From Sambucus nigra (Eukaryota > Streptophyta > Magnoliopsida > Dipsacales > Adoxaceae): a stretch of DNA of 64,000 nt. The notes beneath the pieces are model-generated. The model made no database searches and was not told the origin of the DNA. It saw only the letters and a program-made list of their open reading frames with translations. Shown piece after piece: positions 23,003-34,700 of this stretch. Within the stretch, counting starts at the first letter, position 1. The number at the start of each line of letters is the position of its first letter. A program made the translations under genes and the position numbers. The stretch is taken from contig OX422219.1 in the NCBI GenBank assembly GCA_949130495.1, forward strand, positions 267,453,111-267,517,110, read 5' to 3'.

Positions 23003-23462
23003 TTAGGCTGAGTCCCGTCGTATTTTCTTCTTTCCTTGTTTTACAAAAGAGATGTAATGACAATAATATATATGTGCAATGAATGGGGTTTTATTTATTT
23101 ACCTTTGCTTTTAATGACTTAATCTACATGCATTTTTTACTTTGTTCGTTGAGACTAAAAAAAGGATTAAAATAGATTTTATTTTAAAACAGGATGAGTT
23201 AAGAATATAAGGAAAGGAAAATCTTCTAGAAGAAAATATATTTATTGAGTTTTTTTTTTTATTTTGACGAAAAAGGAAAAAGGGAATTTTCTAAAAATAG
23301 GGGGATGCCTACCAGCATACCCCTTGTCCTACCTATCGATAGGTCATTCCAGTCCAATCACCCTAAGTCTTTGATTGCACTTTCTTCACCTACATTGTCT
23401 TTGATGGGGTAGGGTTTCATCCGTATTCTCCATGACCCTTGTCTTTAGCTAAGTTTTCCATG
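23003..23462 (+). other. Spacer with LTR-like words upstream of the DUF7745-like gene
   Basis: No gene. At about 23298-23350, GGGGATGCCTACCAGCATAC and CCTATCGATAGG (23332-23343) resemble the word cluster of the Tat LTR (58430-58525 and 63170-63255). It may be the remaining part of the 3' LTR of the large Tat element, which should lie here. Confidence 0.4.
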
Positions 23463-23470
23463 TATAAAAA
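23463..23470 (+). promoter_or_regulatory. TATA box of the DUF7745-like antisense gene
   Basis: TATAAAAA lies about 90 bases before the ATG of the MALPVSVEF frame (about 23555). A CG-palindrome word cluster lies further upstream. Confidence 0.45.
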
Positions 23471-23554
23471 GGGGGTAAGGTGGAGGGTGTTTCTTCACCT
23501 ATCCATATTTTCCTTTTCTTATTTATTTCCTACTTATGTTTTGTTTCTTCCAAA

Positions 23555-23669
23555 ATGGCTCTTCCTGTAAGTGTTGAATTTGTCTCTTACCTCGATAATT
23601 TAGAGGCTATATGCTCGTACAATATAGACTACTGCGCCTCAACCTGTGTCGGGTTTGCTTATGGCACAA
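23555..23669 (+). pseudogene. DUF7745-like antisense gene, first part, interrupted
   Basis: The frame MALPVSVEFVSYLDNLEAIC runs to the Tekay insertion site at 23669. It resumes at 34873. The frames on the two sides differ by one, so a frameshift has also occurred. See the second part for the diagnostic motif. Confidence 0.45.
23665..23669. other. Target site duplication CACAA, left copy
   Basis: CACAA immediately precedes the element terminus TGTGACACCCCG. The identical CACAA follows the other terminus at 34873-34877. Confidence 0.85.
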
Positions 23670-25685
23670 TGTGACACCCCGCCTAATTAAATATCGGGTG
23701 ATCACTCCTTTATTAAATTAAAATCAAGGTGAACAGTTGGTTCATTCTTAGCATCACTGTCGTAAAAATAAACTTTTCCAAATTAACACCCTAATTAATT
23801 AAGCTAAGTGTCAAAACCATTTTTAACCTTTCTAACCAAATTGTATGTATAAAGAAAAGCTTATTGAATTAGTTATTAACCACATTTTCAATAAGTAAGA
23901 ATCATACAACAATCATCCTGGAACATAATCCAATTAATCCAAACATTCAACATTCAAATCCCAACATTTAAAACCTAAAGTAAAACATTCATGCTGGAAT
24001 AAATCCCAAGGTAACCGTACTAGAAATAACTGATATACAAATGTCCCAATAAAACAAATAAATAGTGGAAAGGACGACACATGCCCAATAAATGAGAATG
24101 ATAGATGTGGAATCAACTAAGCGAAGTCGTCTATGCAAGTGGCCTGCAACTCCCACCTAAGCTGCAGCACGTTCCTTTCAAGGGATCCTAAGCAAGACGC
24201 CCCTCTGGCTGGGCACCTGTAATACATACATATATACACAAGAGAGAGAATGAGAAAAAGAAACGGGTCAGAGCCCGATAGTGTGTTAGATTTAAAATAC
24301 GTTTAGCAAGTATTTAAATTGATACAGGCCAATGCAACAACATATTAGTGCGACACTCTATTCAGAAATTCTCACCTCTCTTCTAATGTGCACACCTATC
24401 GCACTAACCTTCCCAACGGTTTGTCTTATCATTTATCGCACTAATCTTCCCAGTGATTTAACTTATCTTAGATTACTTGTAAGATTTCAGAACCGAACCG
24501 TGTAAATGTTTAAAAAGGAGGATTTCGCTTAATAACAATACTCTCATTTTTACTTTATTTATTAACAAAGCTTCCCAGTGTTATATTATACTTTTCAAAC
24601 AAGTATTTCCGATTTATGACATTATATCAGTCTTACTTACCATAACACAATAGGTAGTACCAAATTTCATAATTTCATATATATATTAACTACTCGTATA
24701 ATATATATAATAACCGCACCCCAAATAAAACTATGGTGCGGGCATACTCTGCTATCCAATCCCCGTATCGATCACACTAAGGGAAATACAAGATCGGAAT
24801 CACTCTCGAACTGTATCAACATATAAACACAAACAAGATTGAGGCGAAGTATAAATTCCAAGTCTCTAAGAGGACAGTACATACCCTCACGTCTCTTAGG
24901 ACCGTCTGAACTATCGATTCGATAGCCTGTACCAAGGATATCTATCTCCTAGGGTACGAATCAATATGCCCCATAAGGCAATACAGGATAAGATCGTCCC
25001 AGCGCGGTAACCTTAGGGATAGCAAGTAGCGCGGGAATGGTTTTCACATGTATATAATATATGCATACACAATCATATAAATATACCACTTTTATCATAT
25101 TAATATAGGTTCCTCTCATCACCCATAATTACAACATTTGTCTTTAATTTTCTCATTATTAGTATTACGTATAAGAGTTCATTTCTAACTTTAACTTGAA
25201 GGGTTTTCTCATCTGAATACGTAACATGCATGGACTCTATCCTCCCAAGTATAAAATTCAGTAAAGGTCCTTTCTATGTTCCAACGTAACTCTCTTACGC
25301 AATTCTCCCGTTAATTCATAAATTCCTCAACCCTTAAGTAGTTATCCCACATGTACAATTCTCGTCTCATATTAAAAATTCCAAAATTATTCATATGTCC
25401 TACTCGTCCTCCATATCTCCAAAAACATTTTATTAAGGATGCCCAATAATTATTTCACATTAAATTTACTTTCAACTAATTAATAAGGGGAAACATGAGT
25501 CTGCCAGGAGGTGTCGATCGATCGAGGTTTGGGGCTCGATCGATTAAACCTTCGATCGATCGAAGCTCTATGCTCGATCGATCGATCAAGCAGGTATTTC
25601 GATTTCTGCAGAATTGCAGTTACGGGTTCTACCACCTACCTTCATCCAAATCCATATTTTCCAAACCCAAACGTCCAAAAAATTT
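23670..25685 (-). repeat. Inverted LTR arm at the 5' side of the Tekay element
   Basis: Reverse complement of the last about 2.0 kb of the 3' LTR: position 23670 pairs with 34872, and 25685 pairs with about 32828. It carries the reversed GATCGATCGATCG cluster at 25518-25590. The 1.75-kb part 23670-25425 is also the mirror image of 25686-27440; the middle 260 bp (25426-25685) form the loop. The junction reads GTCCAAAAAATTTTGGGAG. Confidence 0.88.
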
Positions 25686-27440
25686 TGGGAGATATGGAGG
25701 ACCAGTAGGACATATGAATAATTTTGGAATTCTTAATATGAGACGAGAATTGTACATGTGGGATAACTACTTAAGGGTTGATGAATTTATGAATTAACGG
25801 GAAAGTTGCGTAAGAGAGTTACGTTGGAACATAGAAAGGACCCTTACTGAATTTTATACTTGGGAGGATAGAGTCCATGCATGTTACGTATTCAGATGAG
25901 AAAACCCTTCGAGTTAAAGTTAGAAACTAACTCTTATACGTAATACTAATAATGAGAAAATTAAGGACAAATGTTGTAATTATGGGTGATGAGAGGAACC
26001 TATATTAATATGATAAAAGTGGTATATTTATATGATTGTGTATGCATATATTATATACATGTGAAAACCATGCCCACGCTACTTGCTATCCCTGAGGTTA
26101 CCGCGCTGGGACGATCTTATCTTGTGTTGCCTTATGGGGGATATTGATTCATACCCTAGGAGAAAGATATCCTTGGTACACGCTATCGAATCGATAGTTC
26201 AGACGGCCCTAAGAGACGTGAGGGTATGTACTGACCTCTTAGAGACTTGGAATCTATACTTCGCCTCAATCTTGTTTGTGTTTATATGTTGATACAGTTC
26301 GAGAGTAATTCCGATCTTGTATTTCCCTTAGTGTGATCGATACGGGGATTGGATAGCAGAGTATGCCCGCACCATAGTTTTATTTGGGGTGCTGTTATTA
26401 TTTATATATTATACGAGTAGTTAATATATATATGAAATTATGAAATTTGGTACTACCTATTGTGTTATGGTAAGTAAGACTGATATAATGTCGTAAATCG
26501 GAAATACTTGTTTGAAAAGCACAATATAACACTAGGAAGCTTTGTTAATAAATAAAGTAAAAATAAGAGTATTGTTATTAAGAGAAATCCTAATTTTTAA
26601 ACATTTACACGGTTCGGTTCTGAAATCTTACAAGTAATCTAAGATAAGTTAAATCACTGGGAAGATTAGTGTGATAAATGATAAGACAAACCGTTGGGAA
26701 GGTTAGTGCGATAGGTGTGCACATTAGAAGAGAGGTGAGAATTTCTCAAGAGAGTGTCGCACTAATATGTTGTTGCATTGGCCTTTATCAATTTAAATAC
26801 TTGCTAAACGTATTTTAAATCAAACACACTATCGGGCTCTGACCCGTTTCTTTTTCTCTTTCTCTCTCTTGTATATACTTGTATGTATTACAGGTGCCCA
26901 ACCACAGGGGCGTCTTGCTTAGGATCCCTTGAAAGGAACGTGCTACAACTTAGGTGGGAGTTGCAGGCCACTTGCATAGACGACTTCGCTTACTTGATTC
27001 CACATCTATCATTCTCATTTATTGGGCATGTGTCGCCCTTTCCACTATATATCTGTTTTATTGGGACATTTGTATATCAGATATTTCTAGTACGGTTATC
27101 TTGGGACTTATTCCAGCATGAATGTTTTACTTTAGGTTTTAAATGTTGGGATTTGAATGTTGAATGTTTGGATTAATTGGATTATGTTCCAGGATGATTG
27201 TTGTATGATTCTTACTTATTGAAAATGTGGTTAATAACTAATTCAATAAGCTTTTCTTTAAACATACAATTTGGTTAGAAAGGTTAAAAATGGTTTTGAC
27301 ACTTAGCTTAATTAATTAGGGTGTTAATTTGGAAAAGTTTATTTTTACGACAGTGATGCTAAGAATGAACTAACTGTTCACCTTGATTTTAATTTAATAA
27401 AGGAGTGATTGCCCGGTATTTAATTAGGCGGGGTGTCACA
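25686..27440 (+). repeat. 5' LTR remnant (lacks U3) of the Tekay element
   Basis: Collinear with 33107-34872 of the 3' LTR and ending GGCGGGGTGTCACA just before the primer site. The first 1.3 kb of the LTR, including the start TGTAATACCCCG and the likely promoter, is missing and replaced by the inverted arm. Confidence 0.88.
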
Positions 27441-27442
27441 TG

Positions 27443-27454
27443 TGGTATCAGAGC
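27443..27454 (+). promoter_or_regulatory. Primer binding site, initiator tRNA-Met
   Basis: TGGTATCAGAGC is a perfect match to the standard plant initiator-Met primer complement, two bases after the LTR end. Confidence 0.92.
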
Positions 27455-27631
27455 ATCAGGTTCTAGTGTCCTTTAGGATCTGTGCTGCTTATTATGCTTT
27501 CAGCGTTGCTTTCTTTGATAAAGAGACCTAATACTAGGAATGTTGTGTTCATCTCTATACATTGGAAATTCGTGCTTCTGCGATTTGTTTATTTGAATGA
27601 TGAACTCATCCAAATGTATTTAAATTTTTAG

Positions 27632-28440
27632 ATGGACCGTCAAGAAGAACTCGCTAGAACGGTTAAGGGAGTCAACGAGCAGGATCGACTCACACCTCAG
27701 GTACCCCCAGAGAGACTATCAACCGTCGAGTTAGCAGGTATTGTGGCACAGGCAGTTACCACTACAGTTTTACAGTATCAAGAATGCAAACACAGCTCAT
27801 GGGGGGAAAAAGATCTAGAGAGTACAGTCAGTCTGTCGTGACTGGTAATAACAAGTGCGTGAAGATACAAATATCGCGACAACAAGCTCCCCAGGCCAGT
27901 AAAAGCCACAAAGGTAACCAATTGTGCGGAGAAGCCCAAAAGCGTCAGGGTCAACAAAGCCGGGGGCCGAGTGAAGTCACGAAGAGGTGTTTTAAATGCG
28001 GTATGGACGGTCATGAACGTCTAACTTGCCCGGATTAGTCTGGAAAGGAACTTCAACCCAACCAGAGAGAACTTTCAGGACTCTGTTATAAATGTGTACA
28101 GCCGGGTCACATGTAGAGGGATTGTCCTCACCCTAACAAAGCCTTTTCACAAGTTTTCCATCAAGGCAAGTAAGACCAGGGAAAAAGAGAGACTAGTCAA
28201 CAAAATAATGAAGTGAAGAAGTTTCGAGGGAGGTGCTTCCAATGTGGCAGAAATGGCCATAGGCGTCAGGATTGCCCAGAGAAGAATATGGCCCCACGAA
28301 AGGAATGTGCTAGTAATAAACCACAGAAACTAGCTCCACCACCTTTTCCAACAGCCCTAGTGCAGCAGGGGCAGTTACAGTATGGACGTGTATATAATGT
28401 CCCCCAGGCAGCAACTCCACAGGTACCACCCGCGATTTGG
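27632..28440 (+). pseudogene. Tekay gag remnant without capsid, three zinc knuckles
   Basis: Starts MDRQEELARTVKGV, runs to LQYQECKHSS and then passes straight into the post-capsid basic region. The about 200-residue capsid part present in the sister element (47700-47200) is missing. Three CCHC knuckles follow: CFKCGMDGHERLTC, CYKCVQPGHM.RDC (with a stop inside) and CFQCGRNGHRRQDC. Normal relatives have one or two, so the three may reflect a duplication. Frame changes near 27784 and stops near 28036 and 28114 inactivate it. Loss of capsid means this copy could only have moved, or move, in trans. Confidence 0.8.
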
Positions 28441-31400
28441 GGTATGTTTTCTATCCATGAAACTTTGGGTCGAATTTTGTTTGTTACTAGGACAACACAT
28501 TGTTTTATTACTACGCATTTTGCAAAGGTCTTAGGGTTGTTAGCCACAGCAGAGAGCACAGTGACGTGTGTAAGCTCACCACTGGGGAGTGGGTCACTTA
28601 TTTTCTTTATATGCGGGTAGTGGGGGTAGAGATTGGTAGTTTGGTGTTACCTGCAGACATGTTAGTCTTAGACATGCACGAGCATGATGTGATTATTGGT
28701 ATGGATTGGCTCGCAGCTTATAGAGCCATGATTGATTCCTTCGGTGGAAGCATTGTTTTTGACACTCCGGGGCAAGAGATGTTTGTAGTGGCGATGCCTC
28801 GCCCAGAGGGAGGTTCGACCGCTCATTTGTATTACATAGAGGAGGATACCTCTAAGGAGGTTGTGATTCCGTTAGATTCGATCCCAGTTGTTAGGGAGTA
28901 TTCTGATGTGTTTCAGGAGATACCAGGCCTACCCCCCAGTCGTGAGATAGACTTTGTTATAGATTTATTGCCAGATACGAGACCTATAGCACGCGCACCG
29001 TACCGTATGGATCCGGCAGAGATGCGAGAGCTACGAGATCCGATAAAGCAACTGTTAGGACAGGTCTTCATTCGTAGGAGTACCTCACCTTGGGGCGCTC
29101 CAGTTTTGTTTGTGAAGAAGAGAGATGGTTCACTGAGGTTGTGTGCGGACTACCGGGGGTTGAACAAGGTCATGATACAGAATAATTATCTGTTGCCTCG
29201 AATCGATGATCTGTTCGACCAACTGAGGGGAGCAACCTTCTTTTCGAAGATAGATCTGAGGTCGGGGTACCATCAGCTACGTATTAGAGAGCAGGATGTT
29301 TCAAAGACTGCCTTCTTGACGAGATATGGGTCTTACGAGTTGAGAGTGATGCCATTTGGTCTCACAAATGCTCCAGCTGTATTCATGGACTTAATGAACC
29401 GAGTATTCAGAGAGTTCTTGGATCAGTTTTTCATCGTCTTTATAGATGACATTTTGATATATTCGCACGCCGAACATTTGAGGCATGTTCTTCAGATTCT
29501 ACGAGAGCATCAGCTGTATGCTAAGTATGAGAAGTGCGGATTCTGGTTGCGAGAGGTATAGTTCTCGGGGCATGTTGTTTCTGAGAAGGGGATTATAGTT
29601 GACCCGAGCAAAGTGTCAGCGGTGAGGGAATGGGGACAGCCCAAGACACCGACAGAAGTGCGTAGTTTCTTGGGGTTAGACGGATACTACAGGAGATTCA
29701 TTCGGGGATTCTCCAAGATAGCGGGTCCATTGACGAATCTGACTCGCAAGGGGGTACCATATGTTTGGGATGACGCTTGTCAGTTGGCTTTTGACGAGAT
29801 GAAAGAAAAGCTTACTTCAGCACCAGTCCTTTCTTTACCAAGGCCGGGTGCGAAGTACCTGGTTTACACCGATGCCTCTTTACGGGGACTTGGGGGAGTA
29901 CTTCAGCAAGAGGAGAAGGCAATAGCTTTTGCCTCCCAAAAGATTAAGACGCATGAGAAGAATTACCCCACCAACGACCTGGAGTTAGCAGCAGTCATTT
30001 TTTCATTTATGATATAGAGGCACTACTTGTTGGGAGAGAAATTCCGTTTGTTCACAGACCACAAGTCGTTACAGTACATGTTCACTCAGCGAGAGATGAA
30101 TATGCGTCAGCGTAAATGGCTAGAGTTTGTGAAAGACTACCAGTTCGATATACAGTATCATCCGGGAGAGGCCAACGTAGTTACTGATGCGTTAGGTCGT
30201 AGACCGGTAGACGAGGTAGCGGACGTCTGGAAGGCAAAGTGGAAGGAGTTGGGTCACCAGGACGCAGTAGCCCGTTCATTCATATCCGTTATGTCAGGCA
30301 CACCCGAAATTATTACGAGGGTAATACAGGCACAGACCACAGACCCATTTTACCAGGAGCAGATTGTGCGACTTCTAGCCGAGGGTGCTGAGTCCTATTC
30401 TGTTAGTTCCGATGGAGGTTTGTGGTTTAATGGGAGGTTGGTAGTTCCTGAAGGGGATGAATTACGTCATGCAGTGATGACCCAATCTCATGGGTCCCGG
30501 TTTGTAGTGCATCCTGGAGGGGATAAGATGTACCAGGATATGAGGAGACAATACTGGTGGAGTGCGATGAAGAAGGACACTGCTGAGTTCGTGTCCAAGT
30601 GTTCTACCTACCAGCTGGTGAAGGTGGACCATCAGAAACCGTCAGGGTTGCTCCAGCCATTGGAAGTACTCGCGTGGAAGTGGGAGAGCATTTCCATGGA
30701 TTTTATTACAGGGTTGCCTACATCACAGCGGGGCCATGACCCTATCTTGGTGATTGTGGACCGTTTGACCAAAGTGGCTCATTTTCTGCCGGTGCGGACA
30801 GATTATACCACGGGTCAGTATGCTCAGCTTTTTATTGCCGAGATCGTCAGATTTCACGGGGTGTCGCTGAATATTGTGTCAGATAGAGACAAGATCTTCG
30901 TGTCACGCTTTTGGGAAAGCTTTCAGGAGGCTATGGGTACTGAGTTGAGGTTGAGTTCAGCTTATCACCCACAAACAGACGGACAGACAAAGCATACTAA
31001 TCAGATGTTAGAGGATATGCTACGCATGTTTGTCCTTGAATTTTGGAGGAGGTTGGGAGCCACACCTTCCACTGGTAGAGTTTGCTTATAATAACTCGTA
31101 TCAGTTCACGATTGGCATGGCTCCATTTGAGACTTTGTATGGCAGGCCTTGTCGTTCCCCAGATTGTTGGCTCAAAGTGGGGGATAACAAGTTGCTAGGA
31201 CCAGAGGTGATTCAGGAGACCTCCGCGAGGATCGAAATGATCAGGAGTCGCATTCGGGTAGCCCAGGACAGGCACAAGAGCTACACCGATGCGAAACGGT
31301 TCTTTCGAAAGTTTAGTATGGGGGACCAAGTGTTATTGCGTGTATCTCCTATGAAGGGAGTGATGAGGTTCGGGAAGAAGGGGAAGTTGGCTCCGAGGCA

Positions 31401-31786
31401 CGTGGGACCATTTCCCATCATCGAGAGGATTGGGCCGATTGCATACAGGTTGGGACTGCCAAAGCATTTACATCGCATTCATGATGTATTGCACATCTTG
31501 TCGTTAAGACGGTATCTTCGGGAAGATATGGCCCTTACTCACATCGCGATAGATGAGATAGACTTACAGCTTGACAGCTCTTACGAGGAGAGACCGATGG
31601 CTAGCCTAGACTATAGTGAGAGGAGATTGAGGTCAAAGATAGTTTCACTTGTACGGGTCCAGTGGGAGCACCACAATGTGGAGGAATACACTTAGGAGCG
31701 CGAGACAGATATGCACGAGAGATATCCGGACTTGTTCTTAACAGGTATGAGTTATTTTCCGAATTTCGGGACGAAATTCCGTTATT
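28441..31786 (+). pseudogene. Tekay pol: protease, RT, RNase H, integrase, broken
   Basis: The protease site reads [11 protein letters not shown] where relatives have ILFDTGATHCF, so the catalytic Asp is lost; [11 protein letters not shown] is intact. RT shows [27 protein letters not shown] and intact FIDDILIYS at about 29440. RNase H has [12 protein letters not shown]. Integrase has the HHCC finger (30490-30615), MDFITGLP, SDRDKIF and then TKHTNQ where TERTNQ carries the catalytic Glu, so it is lost. Stops at 29559 (in REV.FSGH), 30015 (in FMI.RHYL) and 31693 (in EEYT.ERE) are TAGs, where relatives have Gln or Trp. A frameshift lies near 31040. The tail (RLRSKIVSLVRVQWE) corresponds to the chromodomain position. 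A four-codon deletion follows FIDD relative to the sister copy. Confidence 0.88.
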
Positions 31787-31796
31787 AGGGGGGAAG
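31787..31796 (+). promoter_or_regulatory. Polypurine tract
   Basis: AGGGGGGAAG lies two bases before the 3' LTR start TGTAATACCCCG. Confidence 0.88.
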
Positions 31797-31798
31797 TA

Positions 31799-34700
31799 TG
31801 TAATACCCCGTATTTTTATGCTATATTAATTTGGGGCTTTATTAAATTTAATATGAGTTAATTATTTAATAAAAATCCAGAAATTAATTATGTTATAATT
31901 ATTAACGTGATGAGAGTTAGTAATTATGGGAAATTTATTGAATATTACTAATGAGCTAAGTAATATATATGATATTGGTTATATTGAATGTCATGAGTGA
32001 ATTAAATGACAATTTCGGAAATTTAAATCGGGACGTGCTCGTGTCGCGTCGGGACTAAATTTTGATAAATAAAAAGTGAATATTTTATAAGTTGTCCGTA
32101 TGGTCGTTTTGAGTGCGTCAACGCGTCCGGAAGGGTCGAGATAGTCAGAAAAGTGTACTCGGGGGTGTAGTTTGGGTCTCGGGGTGTTTTTAGGCCTAAT
32201 TAGTAACCCGGGAGGGCATTTTGGTCATTTTACACTTTTGGGTAATTAAACCCACGAAAATTAGAAGGACTTTATCTGATATTGAGGTTGTCACCTAGGG
32301 TTAGAATTCCCAAAACCTAGAACAGCCATTGGAGAAGAGAGGAGAGAGCTCTCAAGCAATTTCAAGGCTCAAAACTCAACGGTTTGCGCCGCCGCCACCA
32401 CCAACGCGTAGATCGCGAGACGAGGAACACAACCACACCAAAATCAGCCGTAAATTAGAATACCAAAAATCCCAGGCAAGTGTTTATCTTGCTTATTTCA
32501 TTGATGCATCTTTCATATTAGTTTAGAAGTAATTAGGTTGAGTTTTAATGGAAGAAAACCCAATTTGTGATAGGAAAATCCATATAGTATTGGTTTATAT
32601 GATGATTCTGGAAACCCTTGCCATGTAGAGGAATTTAACCATGAAATTTTGATGATTATAAGAAGGAAATTCTAGAGAAAATTTGTTAGAAACCTGTTTA
32701 AGAAAATTCTAGGGTTCTTGATAATTAGATAAAACTTTGGGTTGATAATCCATGTTTAAATGATAGAAATACACATGCCTTACGTTGGAAATATCTGGTA
32801 TATTGATATAATGTTAGTAGTAGAATTTTTGGGACGTTTGGGTTTGGAAAATATGGATTTGGAAGAAGATAGGTGGTAGAACCCGTAACTACAATTCTGC
32901 AGAAATCGAAATACCTGCTTGATCGATCGATCGAGCATAGAGCTTCGATCGATCGAGCATAGAGCTTTGATCGATCGAAGGTTCGATCGATCGAGTCCCA
33001 AACCTCGATCGATCGACCCCTCCTGGCAGACTCATGTTTCCCCTTATTAATTAGTTGAAAGTCAATTTAATGTGAAATAATTCTTGGGCATCCTTAATAA
33101 AATGTTTTGGGAGATATGGAGGACCAGTAGGACATATGAATAATTTTGGAATTCTTAATATGAGACGAGAATTGTACATGTGGGATAACTACTTAAGGGT
33201 TGATGAATTTATGAATTAAAGGGAGAGTTGTGTAAGAGAGTTACGTTGGAACATAGAAAGGACCCTTACTGAATTTTATACTTGGGAGGATAGAGTCCAT
33301 GCATGTTACGTATTCAGATGAGAAAACCCTTCGAGTTAAAGTTAGAAACGAACTCTTATACGTAATACTAATAATGAGAAAATTAAGGACAAATGTTTTT
33401 TAATTATGGGTGATGAGAGGAACCTATATTAATATGATAAAAGTGGTATATTTATATGATTGTGTATGCATATATTATATACATGTGAAAACCATGCCCG
33501 CGCTACTTGCTATCCCTGAGGTTACCGCGCTGGGACAATCTTATCCTGTGTTGCCTTATGGGGGATATTGATTCGTACCCTAGGAGATAGATATCCTTGG
33601 TACAGGCTATCGAATCGATAGTTCAGACGGTCCTAAGAGACGTGAGGGTATGTATTGACCTCTTAGAGACTTGGAATCTATACTTCGCCTCAATCTTGTT
33701 TGTGTTTATATGTTGATACAGTTCGAGAGTGATTCCGATCTTGTATTTCCCTTAGTGTGATCGATACGGGGATTGGATAGCAGAGTATGCCCGCACCATA
33801 GTTTTATTTGGGGTGCTGTTATTATATATATATATTATACGAGTAGTTAATATATATATATATATGAAATTATGAAATTTGGTACTACCTATTGTGTTAT
33901 GGTAAGTAAGACTGATATAATGTTGTAAATCGGAAATACTTGTTTGAAAAGTATTATATAACACTAGGAAGCTTTGTTAATAAATAAAGTAAAAATGAGA
34001 GTATTGTTATTAAGCAAAATCCTCCTTTTTAAACATTTACACGGTTCGGTTCTGAAATCTTACAAGTAATCTAAGATAAGTTAAATCACTGGGAAGATTA
34101 GTGCGATAAATGATAAGACAAACCGTTGGGAAGGTTAGTGCGATAGGTGTGCACATTAGAAGAGAGGTGAGAATTTCTCAAGAGAGTGTCGCACTAATAT
34201 GTTGTTGCATTGGCCTCTATCAATTTAAATACTTGCTAAACGTATTTTAAATCAAACACACTATCGGGCTCTGGCCCGTTTCTTTTTCTCTTTCTCTCTC
34301 TTGTGTATATATGTATGTATTACAGGTGCCTAGCCACAGGGGCGTCTTGCTTAGGATCCCTTGAAAGGAACGTGCTGCAGCTTAGGTGGGAGTTGCAGGC
34401 CACTTGCATAGACGACTTCGCTTAGTTGATTCCACATCTATCATTCTCATTTATTGGGCATGTGTCGTCCTTTCCACTATTTATTTGTTTTATTGGGACA
34501 TTTGTATATCAGTTATTTCTAGCACGGTTACCTTGGGATTTATTCCAGCATGAATGTTTTACTTTAGGTTTTAAATGTTGGTATTTGAATGTTGAATGTT
34601 TGGATTAATTGGATTATGTTCCAGGATGATTGTTGTATGATTCTTACTTATTGAAAATGTGGTTAATAACTAATTCAATAAGCTTTTCTTTAAACATACA

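Noticed and set aside
32329..32526. Short frame with a proline run in the Tekay 3' LTR
   Set aside because: It lies in the presumed transcribed leader of the LTR; not supported as a gene.
34426..34608. 60-codon frame that recurs at 26997-27176 and, reversed, at 23934-24116
   Set aside because: It is conserved only because the LTR copies are recent duplicates; no domain and no independent constraint visible.
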